From assembly GCA_947474395.1 (NCBI GenBank), contig CANJID010000021.1:1-55081 (forward strand): a stretch of 55,081 nt of DNA. Direction: 5' to 3'. Position 1 is the first letter of the stretch, and each line of letters begins with the position of its first letter. Origin of the DNA: Caulobacterales bacterium (lineage in GTDB: Bacteria > Pseudomonadota > Alphaproteobacteria > Caulobacterales > Caulobacteraceae). The notes under the pieces are model-generated. The model saw only the letters and a program-made list of their open reading frames with translations, had not been told where the DNA came from and did not search any database. This document shows positions 17,274-24,376 of the stretch, piece after piece. Position numbers and translations under genes: made by a program.

Positions 17274-17284
17274 GCGGGCCGCAT

Positions 17285-17316
17285 CGGCGGCCGTCGTCCT
17301 GAGACGACGGCCGCCG
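17285..17316. terminator. Strong bidirectional hairpin
   Basis: CGGCGGCCGTCGTC-CTGA-GACGACGGCCGCCG is a perfect 14-bp stem with a 4-base loop. It sits between the convergent amidohydrolase and PQQ dehydrogenase genes, 11 bases from each. There is no clear T-run, but the stem strength and position support termination in both directions. Confidence 0.8.
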
Positions 17317-17326
17317 AGCGGGGACA

Positions 17327-19615
17327 TCAGCGCTTGGCCGGCAGGGCGAAGGCCACATAGGCGCCCCGCGCGACCGTCAGAATGTATTGCCGCCCGTCGA
17401 GCTCGTAGACGGCGGGGTTGCCCATCGCCCTTCCCGGCAGGTCGGTCGACCAGATGATCTTGCCGGTCTCCGCGTTGTAGGCCCGCAGCTTGCTGTCCGC
17501 GGTCGCCGAGATCAGCAACCCCGTCGCCGTGGCGATCACCGGCGCCTTCGGCGAGTGGAATTGCAGCAGGCCGAAGTCATTGTCCTTCGGCAGGTCCAGC
17601 CAGGGCGTGCTGCCGTACGGGATCTGCCACTTGATGACGCCCTTGTTCAGGTCATAGGCGGTGAGGGTGGACCAGGGGGGCGAGACCGCGGCGGACGCGT
17701 AGCCATAGCCTGAATACATGCGCTTTGCGTCGGCGGGATATCCCTCGGGCGGCTTGCGCTGGGCCTGGGCTGGCGCCGGGGCCGGCGCGACCGCGGGAAC
17801 ACTGCGCATGTAGGCGACGACAGTGGTGATATCGGCGTCGGAGAGTTGGGTGATCGGGGGCATCTGGCCCGCCCCCCTCTTCACGGTGTCGCGCACGCTC
17901 TGCTCGCCGAGCCGGCCGACTGCGCCGACGAGGGAAGGTCCGGTGGCGCCTTGCAGATTGGGGCCGTGGCACGCCTGGCAGTTCTGGGCGAACGCGCGCT
18001 GGCCCGCCGCGGCGAGTTGCGGATCGATGGGCGGGGCTGTGGGCGGACCGGCGGGCGCCGCGGCGGCGCGTCCCCCGGCCGGCCTCGCCGGCACGGTCCG
18101 GCAGTATGTTTCGCAGCCGACGTTGCCGGCGATCCTGGGCGTCACGAAATCGTTGCTCGCGGTCGCCGCCTGGGTCTCCTCAAGCTTGAGGAGGGCCGGA
18201 CCGTCGAATGAAACGATGTAGACCATCCCCTTGTTGGGGTTCGCCGAGGTGCCGCCCAAGGCCGCCCCGCCGGAATGGCCCGGCATCTGCACCACGTATC
18301 GGCCGGGAGTCGGAGGCGTATAGATGCCCTCGTTCCGCGCGGTCTTCAGGATGTTCCTGACCTTCTCGCGCTCCGCGTCGTCCAAGACGTAGGGGTTGAT
18401 ATCCGCCTCGGTGAAGTCCTGGCGGGCGAAGGGCGGCGGCGCGCTCGGGATCGGCTGGGTAGGCGATGCGTGTTCGCCTGGGGCCGTCGAAACGGGCATG
18501 GGCTTTTCCGGGATGGGCCAGATGGGCTCGCCGGTCAGACGGTTCAGGACATAGAGGAAGCCGCTCTTGCCGGCCTGGGCGACGGCCTCGATCGTCTTGC
18601 CCTTGTTGCGGATGGTGATGAGCTGCGGGGCCGCGACGAGGTCGTAGTCCCACAGGTCATGGTGGATCGTCTGGTAGTGCCAGATGCGCTTGCCGGTCCG
18701 CGCGTCCAGCGCAACGATGCTATTGCCGTAGAGGTTGTTTCCCGGTCGGTCGCCGCCCCAGAAATCGTAGGTGGGCGAACCCAGCGGCAGGTAGATGATG
18801 CCGTGCTTCACGTCGAGCGACTGGTCGCCCCAGTTGTTCGAGCCCCCGATCCACCTGTAGCCGTTCGGCGGATTGGTCTCGTAGCCGAACTCGCCAGGCC
18901 GCGGGACAGTGTGGAAAACCCAGGCCAGCTTGCCCGTGACCACGTCGAAGGCCTGGATGTCGCCCGGCGGCGACTCGTATCCCTCGCCCGTCGACGCACC
19001 GAGGATGAGCAGGTTCTCGAAGATGCGGCCGGCCCCCCCCGAAGCGAAGGACCGGATGTCCGCCGGGTTTCGGTCGTGCCCCTCCCGCATGTCGGCCCGG
19101 CCGTTGTCGCCGAAGCTCTTGATCGGCTCGCCGTTCTCCGCGTTGACGGCGTAGACGTACACGCCGCCGGTCAGCAGCAGACGCTTGTCGCGGCCGTCCT
19201 TGCTCTGCCAGTAGTTGAACCCGCGCATCCGGGTCGAGCCGGGAGGCGCAGCGTGACGCCAGATCTCCTTGCCGGTGGCGGCGTCCAGCGCCACCAGGTC
19301 CTGCTGGTGGGCGAAGCCGTAGATCGTGCGGCCGATGACAATTGGCGAGAACATCCACTGGTTGTCGTCGCCGGTCGAGAACGTCCAGGCAGGCTTCACC
19401 TGGCTGACGTTGGCGGGCGTGATCTGGCGAAGATTCGTATAGTTGGACGAGTCGGGGCTTCCGCCGATCGGCACACTCCAGGTGGTGTAGCTTGTCGGCG
19501 CGGGCGCGGCGCCCATCACGAACATGGCGCTGGCCGCAACGGCGGCGGTCGCTGCTCTGGCCGACGCCGGCCTCCGGACCCGCCCGACGGCGGGGGTCTT
19601 GTTAAAGCGAACCAT
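17327..19615 (-). CDS. Second PQQ-dependent dehydrogenase with internal cytochrome c
   Basis: A 762-residue paralogue of the protein encoded at 12809-15067, with the same domain order. A signal-like N terminus (AVAASAMFVMGAAPAPTS) leads into the PQQ propeller with IHHDLWDYD. A low-complexity Ala/Pro linker follows, then a cytochrome c domain (CQACHG and GAGQMPPI), another Ala/Pro linker, and the final blades with WSTLTAYDLNKGVIKWQIP. Oxidation of a periplasmic substrate with electrons passed to the built-in heme is expected. GGAAGG lies upstream of the ATG. The two proteins differ mostly in the linkers and N terminus, suggesting an older duplication. Confidence 0.93.
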   Translation of the reverse strand: MVRFNKTPAVGRVRRPASARAATAAVAASAMFVMGAAPAPTSYTTWSVPIGGSPDSSNYTNLRQITPANVSQVKPAWTFSTGDDNQWMFSPIVIGRTIYGFAHQQDLVALDAATGKEIWRHAAPPGSTRMRGFNYWQSKDGRDKRLLLTGGVYVYAVNAENGEPIKSFGDNGRADMREGHDRNPADIRSFASGGAGRIFENLLILGASTGEGYESPPGDIQAFDVVTGKLAWVFHTVPRPGEFGYETNPPNGYRWIGGSNNWGDQSLDVKHGIIYLPLGSPTYDFWGGDRPGNNLYGNSIVALDARTGKRIWHYQTIHHDLWDYDLVAAPQLITIRNKGKTIEAVAQAGKSGFLYVLNRLTGEPIWPIPEKPMPVSTAPGEHASPTQPIPSAPPPFARQDFTEADINPYVLDDAEREKVRNILKTARNEGIYTPPTPGRYVVQMPGHSGGAALGGTSANPNKGMVYIVSFDGPALLKLEETQAATASNDFVTPRIAGNVGCETYCRTVPARPAGGRAAAAPAGPPTAPPIDPQLAAAGQRAFAQNCQACHGPNLQGATGPSLVGAVGRLGEQSVRDTVKRGAGQMPPITQLSDADITTVVAYMRSVPAVAPAPAPAQAQRKPPEGYPADAKRMYSGYGYASAAVSPPWSTLTAYDLNKGVIKWQIPYGSTPWLDLPKDNDFGLLQFHSPKAPVIATATGLLISATADSKLRAYNAETGKIIWSTDLPGRAMGNPAVYELDGRQYILTVARGAYVAFALPAKR

Positions 19616-19753
19616 CGATCCGTTCCTTCCCGCTTCGTTGCGCCGGCCGCCAGGCGCGGCGCTAGTGCATTTGCCCTGCCGTTCCGGCCACCGGGCAGCG
19701 TGGTTGTGCTGTGCGTGAGCCCACCGGTGCGCCGGCGGGCCGCGGTCGCCGCC

Positions 19754-21022
19754 CTACTGGTTGGCGCGTAGGGGGGTGGCCACGGCGCGGCGCGACCGGG
19801 TGGGATGCTTGTGGAAAGCCCCGTCCTTCATGATCGCGAGCAGATTGTCCCGATCCTGGAAGATGGTGATGTCGTCGAGCGGGTCCCCATCGACCAAGAG
19901 CAGGTCGGCAAGGTAGCCCTCCTTCACCAGTCCAAGTTCGTGCGGCCGGCCCATGATCTCCCCACCCTCCTTTGTCGAGGCGACCAGGGTATCCATGGGT
20001 GAGAAGCCGAGCAGATCGACGAAGTACTCAAGATCCTTTGCGTAGGTGCCGTGCGGGGTCCAGGCGAAGCCGTAATCTCCGCCCGGCAACACGCGAACGC
20101 CCCGCTTCTTCATCTGTTTCATGCTTTCGATGGCGCATTCCAGCTCGTGGAAGTAGCCCATGTCTCGCGCCATCTGGGGCGTCACTCCCCAGTCCGAAGC
20201 GTGGTGGCACGTCATCACCAGCCATGCGAGGCCAGGCGCGACGAACACCCGGTCCTTGGCCGCCTCGAGCATGTCCAGGGTTTCTTCATCGACGAAGCTG
20301 GCGTGATAGATGATGTTCACGCCGTGCTTCACGCACATCTTGATCGACGTGGCGTTGCGCGCGTGGGCGCATACGCGCACCCCGCGCCGGGTCGCCTCCT
20401 CGACCGCGACGATCACCTCTTCGTCCGTGAAGAACGTCTCGTGATTGAAGGCCTTGCCGGTGATCTGCTCGCCAGAGAGGCTGAGCTTCAGCGTGTCGAC
20501 GCCCTCCTTGCAGACACTCCGCACGACCTTGCGCATCTCGTCCGGGCCGTCGGCGGTCAAGGAGGGGTTCACGTCGGCCCCGGTGGTGGCGACCTCCATG
20601 CCGGCGGCCAGCAACCGCGGCCCCGGATAGCGGCCTTCGTTGATGACGTTCCGGAGCACGACGTCCATGCGCGGCTTGGCGGACGCCGCCCCGACGCAGC
20701 TGGTGTAGCCGCAGTCGAGATACAGCTTGGCATTGTCCAGCGAGAGTAGCAGGTGCTCCTCGACCGGCATCTCGGTCGTGGCGTGCAGGCTCGGGCCATT
20801 GTTCCAGGTGATGTGTGTGTGCGCGTCGCAGAGCCCTGGCATGAGGGTCGCTCCGCCACCGTCGACCTGCAACGCGGACGGCTCCACAAGTCTTTCGCCC
20901 CGCGTGGCGTCCGCCAACTTTGTGATGCGGTTTCCGGTCACCAGCACCGCGCCCGGGTAGGGGGCGCGTCCGGACCCGTCCAAGACTTGGACGTTCGAAA
21001 ACAGCGTGGGTTGCGTATTCAT
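19754..21022 (-). CDS. Metal-dependent amidohydrolase (imidazolonepropionase-like)
   Basis: A 422-residue cytoplasmic amidohydrolase of the COG1228 type, which includes imidazolonepropionase and organophosphate or prolidase-like enzymes. The sequence shows the metal motif CDAHTHITWN near residue 65, then KLSLSGEQI with a possible bridging lysine. ARNATSIKM, the NIIYHASFVDEE histidine, and PGGDYGFAW with the catalytic aspartate follow. No signal peptide is seen. It lies upstream of the second PQQ dehydrogenase gene on the same strand, 139 bases away, and downstream of the DUF1636 gene (34 bases). Hydrolysis of an amide, lactone or lactam intermediate is possible. Confidence 0.88.
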   Translation of the reverse strand: MNTQPTLFSNVQVLDGSGRAPYPGAVLVTGNRITKLADATRGERLVEPSALQVDGGGATLMPGLCDAHTHITWNNGPSLHATTEMPVEEHLLLSLDNAKLYLDCGYTSCVGAASAKPRMDVVLRNVINEGRYPGPRLLAAGMEVATTGADVNPSLTADGPDEMRKVVRSVCKEGVDTLKLSLSGEQITGKAFNHETFFTDEEVIVAVEEATRRGVRVCAHARNATSIKMCVKHGVNIIYHASFVDEETLDMLEAAKDRVFVAPGLAWLVMTCHHASDWGVTPQMARDMGYFHELECAIESMKQMKKRGVRVLPGGDYGFAWTPHGTYAKDLEYFVDLLGFSPMDTLVASTKEGGEIMGRPHELGLVKEGYLADLLLVDGDPLDDITIFQDRDNLLAIMKDGAFHKHPTRSRRAVATPLRANQ

Positions 21023-21056
21023 CCGATTCCCTCACCTTCGCAGTTCTTGGGCGGCA

Positions 21057-21518
21057 TCACTGACTTTCGTGCCCGCCTGCCTCTCCAACCAAGCTCACCC
21101 CCGCGCCCTCCTTCGTCGCACCAAGGACGCGCATCAGACCGGGCGGGGCCGCGTCGGCCACCAGCCCGTCCGGCGCGCTCGAATAGGCGCGAATGAACTC
21201 CAGGAGTTGCGGCCCGTCGGAGGGTTGAAGTCCGCTGAGCCAGTAGCTCGCCTTGCCCCGGCCCCAGATGCGGACGTTGCAGGGATTGCGGCAGCCGCTC
21301 AGGCACTCCACGCGACGCAGGACCGGCTCTATCAGGCTGGTTGAGAACCAGCGCTCGAGCAGCGCCGCGATCTCAAGGCCATCGCCAGGATGAAACTGCT
21401 CCGGTCGGACCTGTTCGGGCCGGGGGCAATTCCTGCAGACGAAGACATACGGCCTGTCGACGCAAAGCGGGCCACCCGGAGCGGCCGCGCCGGAACCCGT
21501 TACTCCCCTCTGGTCCAC
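21057..21518 (-). CDS. DUF1636 family metal-binding protein
   Basis: The protein fits DUF1636 (COG5469), a small thioredoxin-like ferredoxin-type fold with paired cysteines. Visible motifs are VFVCRNCPRPEQ and CLSGCRNPCNVRIWG, followed by YWLSGLQPSDGPQLLEFI. It likely binds an iron-sulfur cluster or another metal. The GTG start at 21518 was chosen because GGGAGGGG lies directly upstream; the frame itself extends to 21572. It leads the amidohydrolase and PQQ dehydrogenase genes on the same strand and is divergent from a FAH-family gene. DUF1636 genes are more often found near metal or cobalamin functions, so its place here is unusual. Confidence 0.8.
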   Translation of the reverse strand: MDQRGVTGSGAAAPGGPLCVDRPYVFVCRNCPRPEQVRPEQFHPGDGLEIAALLERWFSTSLIEPVLRRVECLSGCRNPCNVRIWGRGKASYWLSGLQPSDGPQLLEFIRAYSSAPDGLVADAAPPGLMRVLGATKEGAGVSLVGEAGGHESQ

Positions 21519-21600
21519 ACCCCTCCCTTTTTCGATTGTCGTTGGATGCTGCCTCCAACCTGAAGGGCCCACTGAACTAAATCAACCATTATTTCCCCAT

Positions 21601-21721
21601 TTGGCCAAAGTGGCGCGCTTGCCCTCGCGCCGCAGCCGGAAATCGGCCTTTCAGAGGACCGTCGAAGCGTTATGCCGTTGACCGGCCGCGACGCCAATGC
21701 TTACGTTTGGTCCAATATTGG
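21601..21721. promoter_or_regulatory. Divergent promoter region with palindromes
   Basis: The gap between the divergent DUF1636 and FAH genes holds TTGGCCAA at 21601-21608 and CCAATATTGG at 21712-21721. Both are perfect palindromes sharing the TTGG/CCAA core seen at other promoters of this region. They are candidate operator sites for one of the GntR regulators, although the spacing differs from the T-G-G-T-N3-A-C-C-A type. Confidence 0.4.
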
Positions 21722-21744
21722 GTCTGTTAGCGCACAGGGTGATC

Positions 21745-22608
21745 ATGAAACTTGGAACCGCAAGGGTCGGCGGCCGGGAGGTCGTTATCGCGCTCGACGC
21801 AGAGGGGCGCGCCCGCGTGGTCGAAGACGCCCGGGACATGCTCGATCTGATCGATCGCTGGGAGGCCCTTAAGGGGAACCTGCGACTGAGCCGGGATCCG
21901 ATCGAGCTCAGCGACTTGCAGATTCTTCCCCCGATCCCCCGCCCGCCGCGGAGCCTCTTCTGCGTGGGCAAGAACTATCGCGAACACGCCGAGGAGTTCA
22001 CCAAGAGCGGTTTCGATTCGAGCGCGAGCGGCCCGAACGACGCCATCCCCGAGCACCCGATCATCTTTTCGAAGGTGCAGGACTGCATCGTCGCCCATGG
22101 CGAGGCCGTCCGGTATCCCGAAGGGGTGAGCAATGGCCTGGATTACGAGGCCGAGCTGGCCGTGATTATCGGCCGCGGCGGGCGCGCCATCCCCCGTTCG
22201 GAGGCGCTGGACCATGTTTTCGGCTACGCGATCTTCAACGACATAACCGCCCGCGATCTTCAGGCGCGGCACAAGCAGTGGCTGATCGGAAAGTCGCTCG
22301 ACACCTTCGGCCCGTTCGGCCCGTGGATTGTCACCGCTGACGAGGTCGACCCCGCCGACCTCGACATCCGCTGCTGGGTGAATGGCGAATTGCGGCAGTC
22401 GTCGAACACACGCCATCTGATCTTCGACGTGCAGACCCTGATCGAGACGATCTCCGCCGGTCTGACGCTGCACCGCGGCGATATCATCGCGACGGGAACG
22501 CCTGCCGGAGTCGGGATCGGCTTTACGCCGCCGAGGTATCTGATCCGCGGAGACAAGATGGCCGTCGAGATCAGCAAACTCGGCCGCTTGGAAAACACGG
22601 TCGTTTGA
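21745..22608 (+). CDS. FAH-family hydrolase / hydratase
   Basis: A 287-residue enzyme of the 2-hydroxyhepta-2,4-diene-1,7-dioate isomerase / acylpyruvate hydrolase branch. Family motifs are FCVGKNYREHAEEF, DYEAELAVIIGRGGRAIP with metal-binding glutamates, YAIFNDITARDLQ and IIATGTPAGVG. The start at 21745 (MKLGTARVGG) has AGGGTG upstream and gives a normal family N terminus; the frame begins at 21697. It forms a two-gene plus-strand unit with a small alpha/beta hydrolase. The pair would process keto-acids formed after ring cleavage or from dehydrated oxidised sugars. Confidence 0.92.
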   Translation: MKLGTARVGGREVVIALDAEGRARVVEDARDMLDLIDRWEALKGNLRLSRDPIELSDLQILPPIPRPPRSLFCVGKNYREHAEEFTKSGFDSSASGPNDAIPEHPIIFSKVQDCIVAHGEAVRYPEGVSNGLDYEAELAVIIGRGGRAIPRSEALDHVFGYAIFNDITARDLQARHKQWLIGKSLDTFGPFGPWIVTADEVDPADLDIRCWVNGELRQSSNTRHLIFDVQTLIETISAGLTLHRGDIIATGTPAGVGIGFTPPRYLIRGDKMAVEISKLGRLENTVV

Positions 22609-22643
22609 CCCCGCATCCGCTTCATTCGCAGAAGGAAAAACTT

Positions 22644-23399
22644 GTGAAAGCCGAAATGATCTTAGAAGTTCATGGCGAGGGCGACCCGGTCCTGCTCATC
22701 CATGGTTTGGGCGGAACCGCGAACGTATTCAGCCCGCAGGTTTCGGTTCTGTCCCGATTCTTCAAGTGTATCCGCCCTGACCTTCCGGGATCGGGGCGCA
22801 CGGCCGCGGCTGGCGCCTTCACCCTGGTCGAGGCGGCCGACGCGATGGCCGAGCTGCTCGGCGAATACGGCAAGGCGCACGTGGTGGCGCACTCCATGGG
22901 CTGCGTCATCGCGGCCCATCTTGCGGCCCGCCGTCCGGAGCTTGTCCGCAGCCTGGCCCTGATCGGGCCGCTTCTCGCGCCGCCGGAGCCGGCGCGCGCC
23001 GCCCTACGCGACCGCGCAGCGAAGGCGCGCGCGGAGGGCATGGTCGGGATTGCCGACGCCATCGTGCAGGGTGGAACCTCGACCGAAACCAAGGCCCATC
23101 GTCCGGAAGTCGCCGCGCTGGTGCGCGAAATCCTCATGCGGCAGGATGCGGAAGGCTATGCGCTTACCTGCGAAGCTCTCGCGGGAGCCGATGCGGCGGA
23201 CACGAGCCGCATCACCGCGCCCACCCTGCTCATTACCGGCGACGAAGACGGCACGGCCCCGCCGCGAAATGTCGCCGCCATCCAGTCGAAGATCGCGGGG
23301 GCCAAATTACAGATCATCGGCCGGACCGGTCACTGGACGACCTTCGAGCGTCCCAACGAGGTCACCACGGCGGTGCTGAACTTCCTCCTCGGCGCGTAG
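22644..23399 (+). CDS. Alpha/beta hydrolase (enol-lactonase-like)
   Basis: A compact hydrolase of about 251 residues, similar in layout to 3-oxoadipate enol-lactonase and meta-cleavage product hydrolases. The oxyanion motif is LLIHGLGGTANVF. The nucleophile serine lies in VVAHSMGCVIA, the aspartate in ITGDEDGTAPP and the histidine in RTGHWTTFERP. The GTG at 22644 follows GAAGGA and fits better than the TTG at 22605 that opens the frame; ATG at 22656 is a third choice. It follows the FAH gene closely and is followed by a good terminator. Confidence 0.9.
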   Translation: MKAEMILEVHGEGDPVLLIHGLGGTANVFSPQVSVLSRFFKCIRPDLPGSGRTAAAGAFTLVEAADAMAELLGEYGKAHVVAHSMGCVIAAHLAARRPELVRSLALIGPLLAPPEPARAALRDRAAKARAEGMVGIADAIVQGGTSTETKAHRPEVAALVREILMRQDAEGYALTCEALAGADAADTSRITAPTLLITGDEDGTAPPRNVAAIQSKIAGAKLQIIGRTGHWTTFERPNEVTTAVLNFLLGA

Positions 23400-23427
23400 T
23401 GACGTCCTCCCGACGCGCCACAACTGC

Positions 23428-23462
23428 GTCGGCGCTCTCTCACGAGGGCGCCGACGGTTTTT
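23428..23462 (+). terminator. Rho-independent terminator
   Basis: GTCGGCGCTC and GGGCGCCGAC pair over 10 bp (one G-T pair) around an 8-base loop and are followed by GGTTTTT. The hairpin lies 28 bases after the alpha/beta hydrolase stop and ends the FAH-hydrolase unit. Confidence 0.85.
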
Positions 23463-23517
23463 GATCGCCTGAAGACCTGGCGCCGCGGCGGCGGCCGTGC
23501 AGCCCCCCGAACTTCGG

Positions 23518-24258
23518 CTAAGATCCAAGCAGGTTCTGACGAACCACGAGCAGATGCTCCTGCATCAGACGTCGCGCGGTTTCCGCGTCACGCTCCTTCA
23601 AGGCGTTCACCAAGGCGGTGTGCTCGGCTTGATAGCGGGTCTGCCGCTCAGGTGTGACGGTGCGCTCCTTCAGCCGTATCCACTCGGGTTGCTGTCGCAC
23701 ATCGTTGATCACCCTGTAGATGGCCAGCAGCAGATCATTCCTTACGGATTCGACGATGGCCTGGTGGAGCGCCCCGTCCCATTGCTCAAACGTGTGCACG
23801 TCGGGGGCGGCAAGCGCCCGTTCCAGGCAATGCTCCATGTGGCGCAAGTCCGCCGCACTCGCCCGATGCGCCGCGAGCTGGGCGGCGTGCGGTTCGAGCA
23901 TCAGGCGAACCTCCATGATCTCCGCCGGGCTCGAGCCCATCACCTGCTCGACAAGGCTGCGGGCCTCGTTCGCAGGCGCGGGCTGGTCGGCCACGAAGGA
24001 CCCTCGCCCAACCTGGCGAACGATCTTGCCGGAGTCCTCAAGCTGCTTCAGCGCCTTGCGGAAAGTGTTCCGCGCAATGCCGAAGCGCTCCTCGAGCTCA
24101 CGCTCTGTCGGAAGCCGAAAGCCGGGCGGCCAGGCTCCGCTGCCGATATTTCCTTCGATCTCCTCCACAACGGAGGCGATGACGGAAGTCGCCCGGCTCC
24201 GGCGGTTCGATGCAGCACTTCGATCGGGCATCAGGATCGAATAACGTAGTTCGTTCAT
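23518..24258 (-). CDS. GntR family (FadR/FCD type) regulator
   Basis: A 246-residue repressor with an N-terminal winged helix (PTERELEERFGIARNTFRKA, then LKQLEDSGKIVRQVGRGSFV) and a C-terminal FCD ligand-binding domain with RLMLEPHAAQLAA and the histidines that bind a metal or organic acid. The start at 24258 gives a normal family length; an inner ATG at 24231 is possible. The longer frame to 24423 has an unrelated N terminus. It is encoded in the middle of the catabolic block and is the best candidate for the GTGGT-N3-ACCAC sites at 15158 and 31196. A carboxylic-acid intermediate is the likely effector, by family habit. Confidence 0.9.
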   Translation of the reverse strand: MNELRYSILMPDRSAASNRRSRATSVIASVVEEIEGNIGSGAWPPGFRLPTERELEERFGIARNTFRKALKQLEDSGKIVRQVGRGSFVADQPAPANEARSLVEQVMGSSPAEIMEVRLMLEPHAAQLAAHRASAADLRHMEHCLERALAAPDVHTFEQWDGALHQAIVESVRNDLLLAIYRVINDVRQQPEWIRLKERTVTPERQTRYQAEHTALVNALKERDAETARRLMQEHLLVVRQNLLGS

Positions 24259-24376
24259 TGGAGAAAGATCGGGCGGTTCCAGGCGAGGCGATAGGCGCGG
24301 AATTGGGCGAAGACCCGTGCCGGAGGGCGGCGCATCGCCGGCGCGTTCCACACGGGCCGCCACAACCGGCCCCGCC

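Noticed and set aside
12809-19615. Recent tandem duplication of the PQQ dehydrogenase genes
   Set aside because: The two proteins differ at many positions and in their linkers; any duplication is old.
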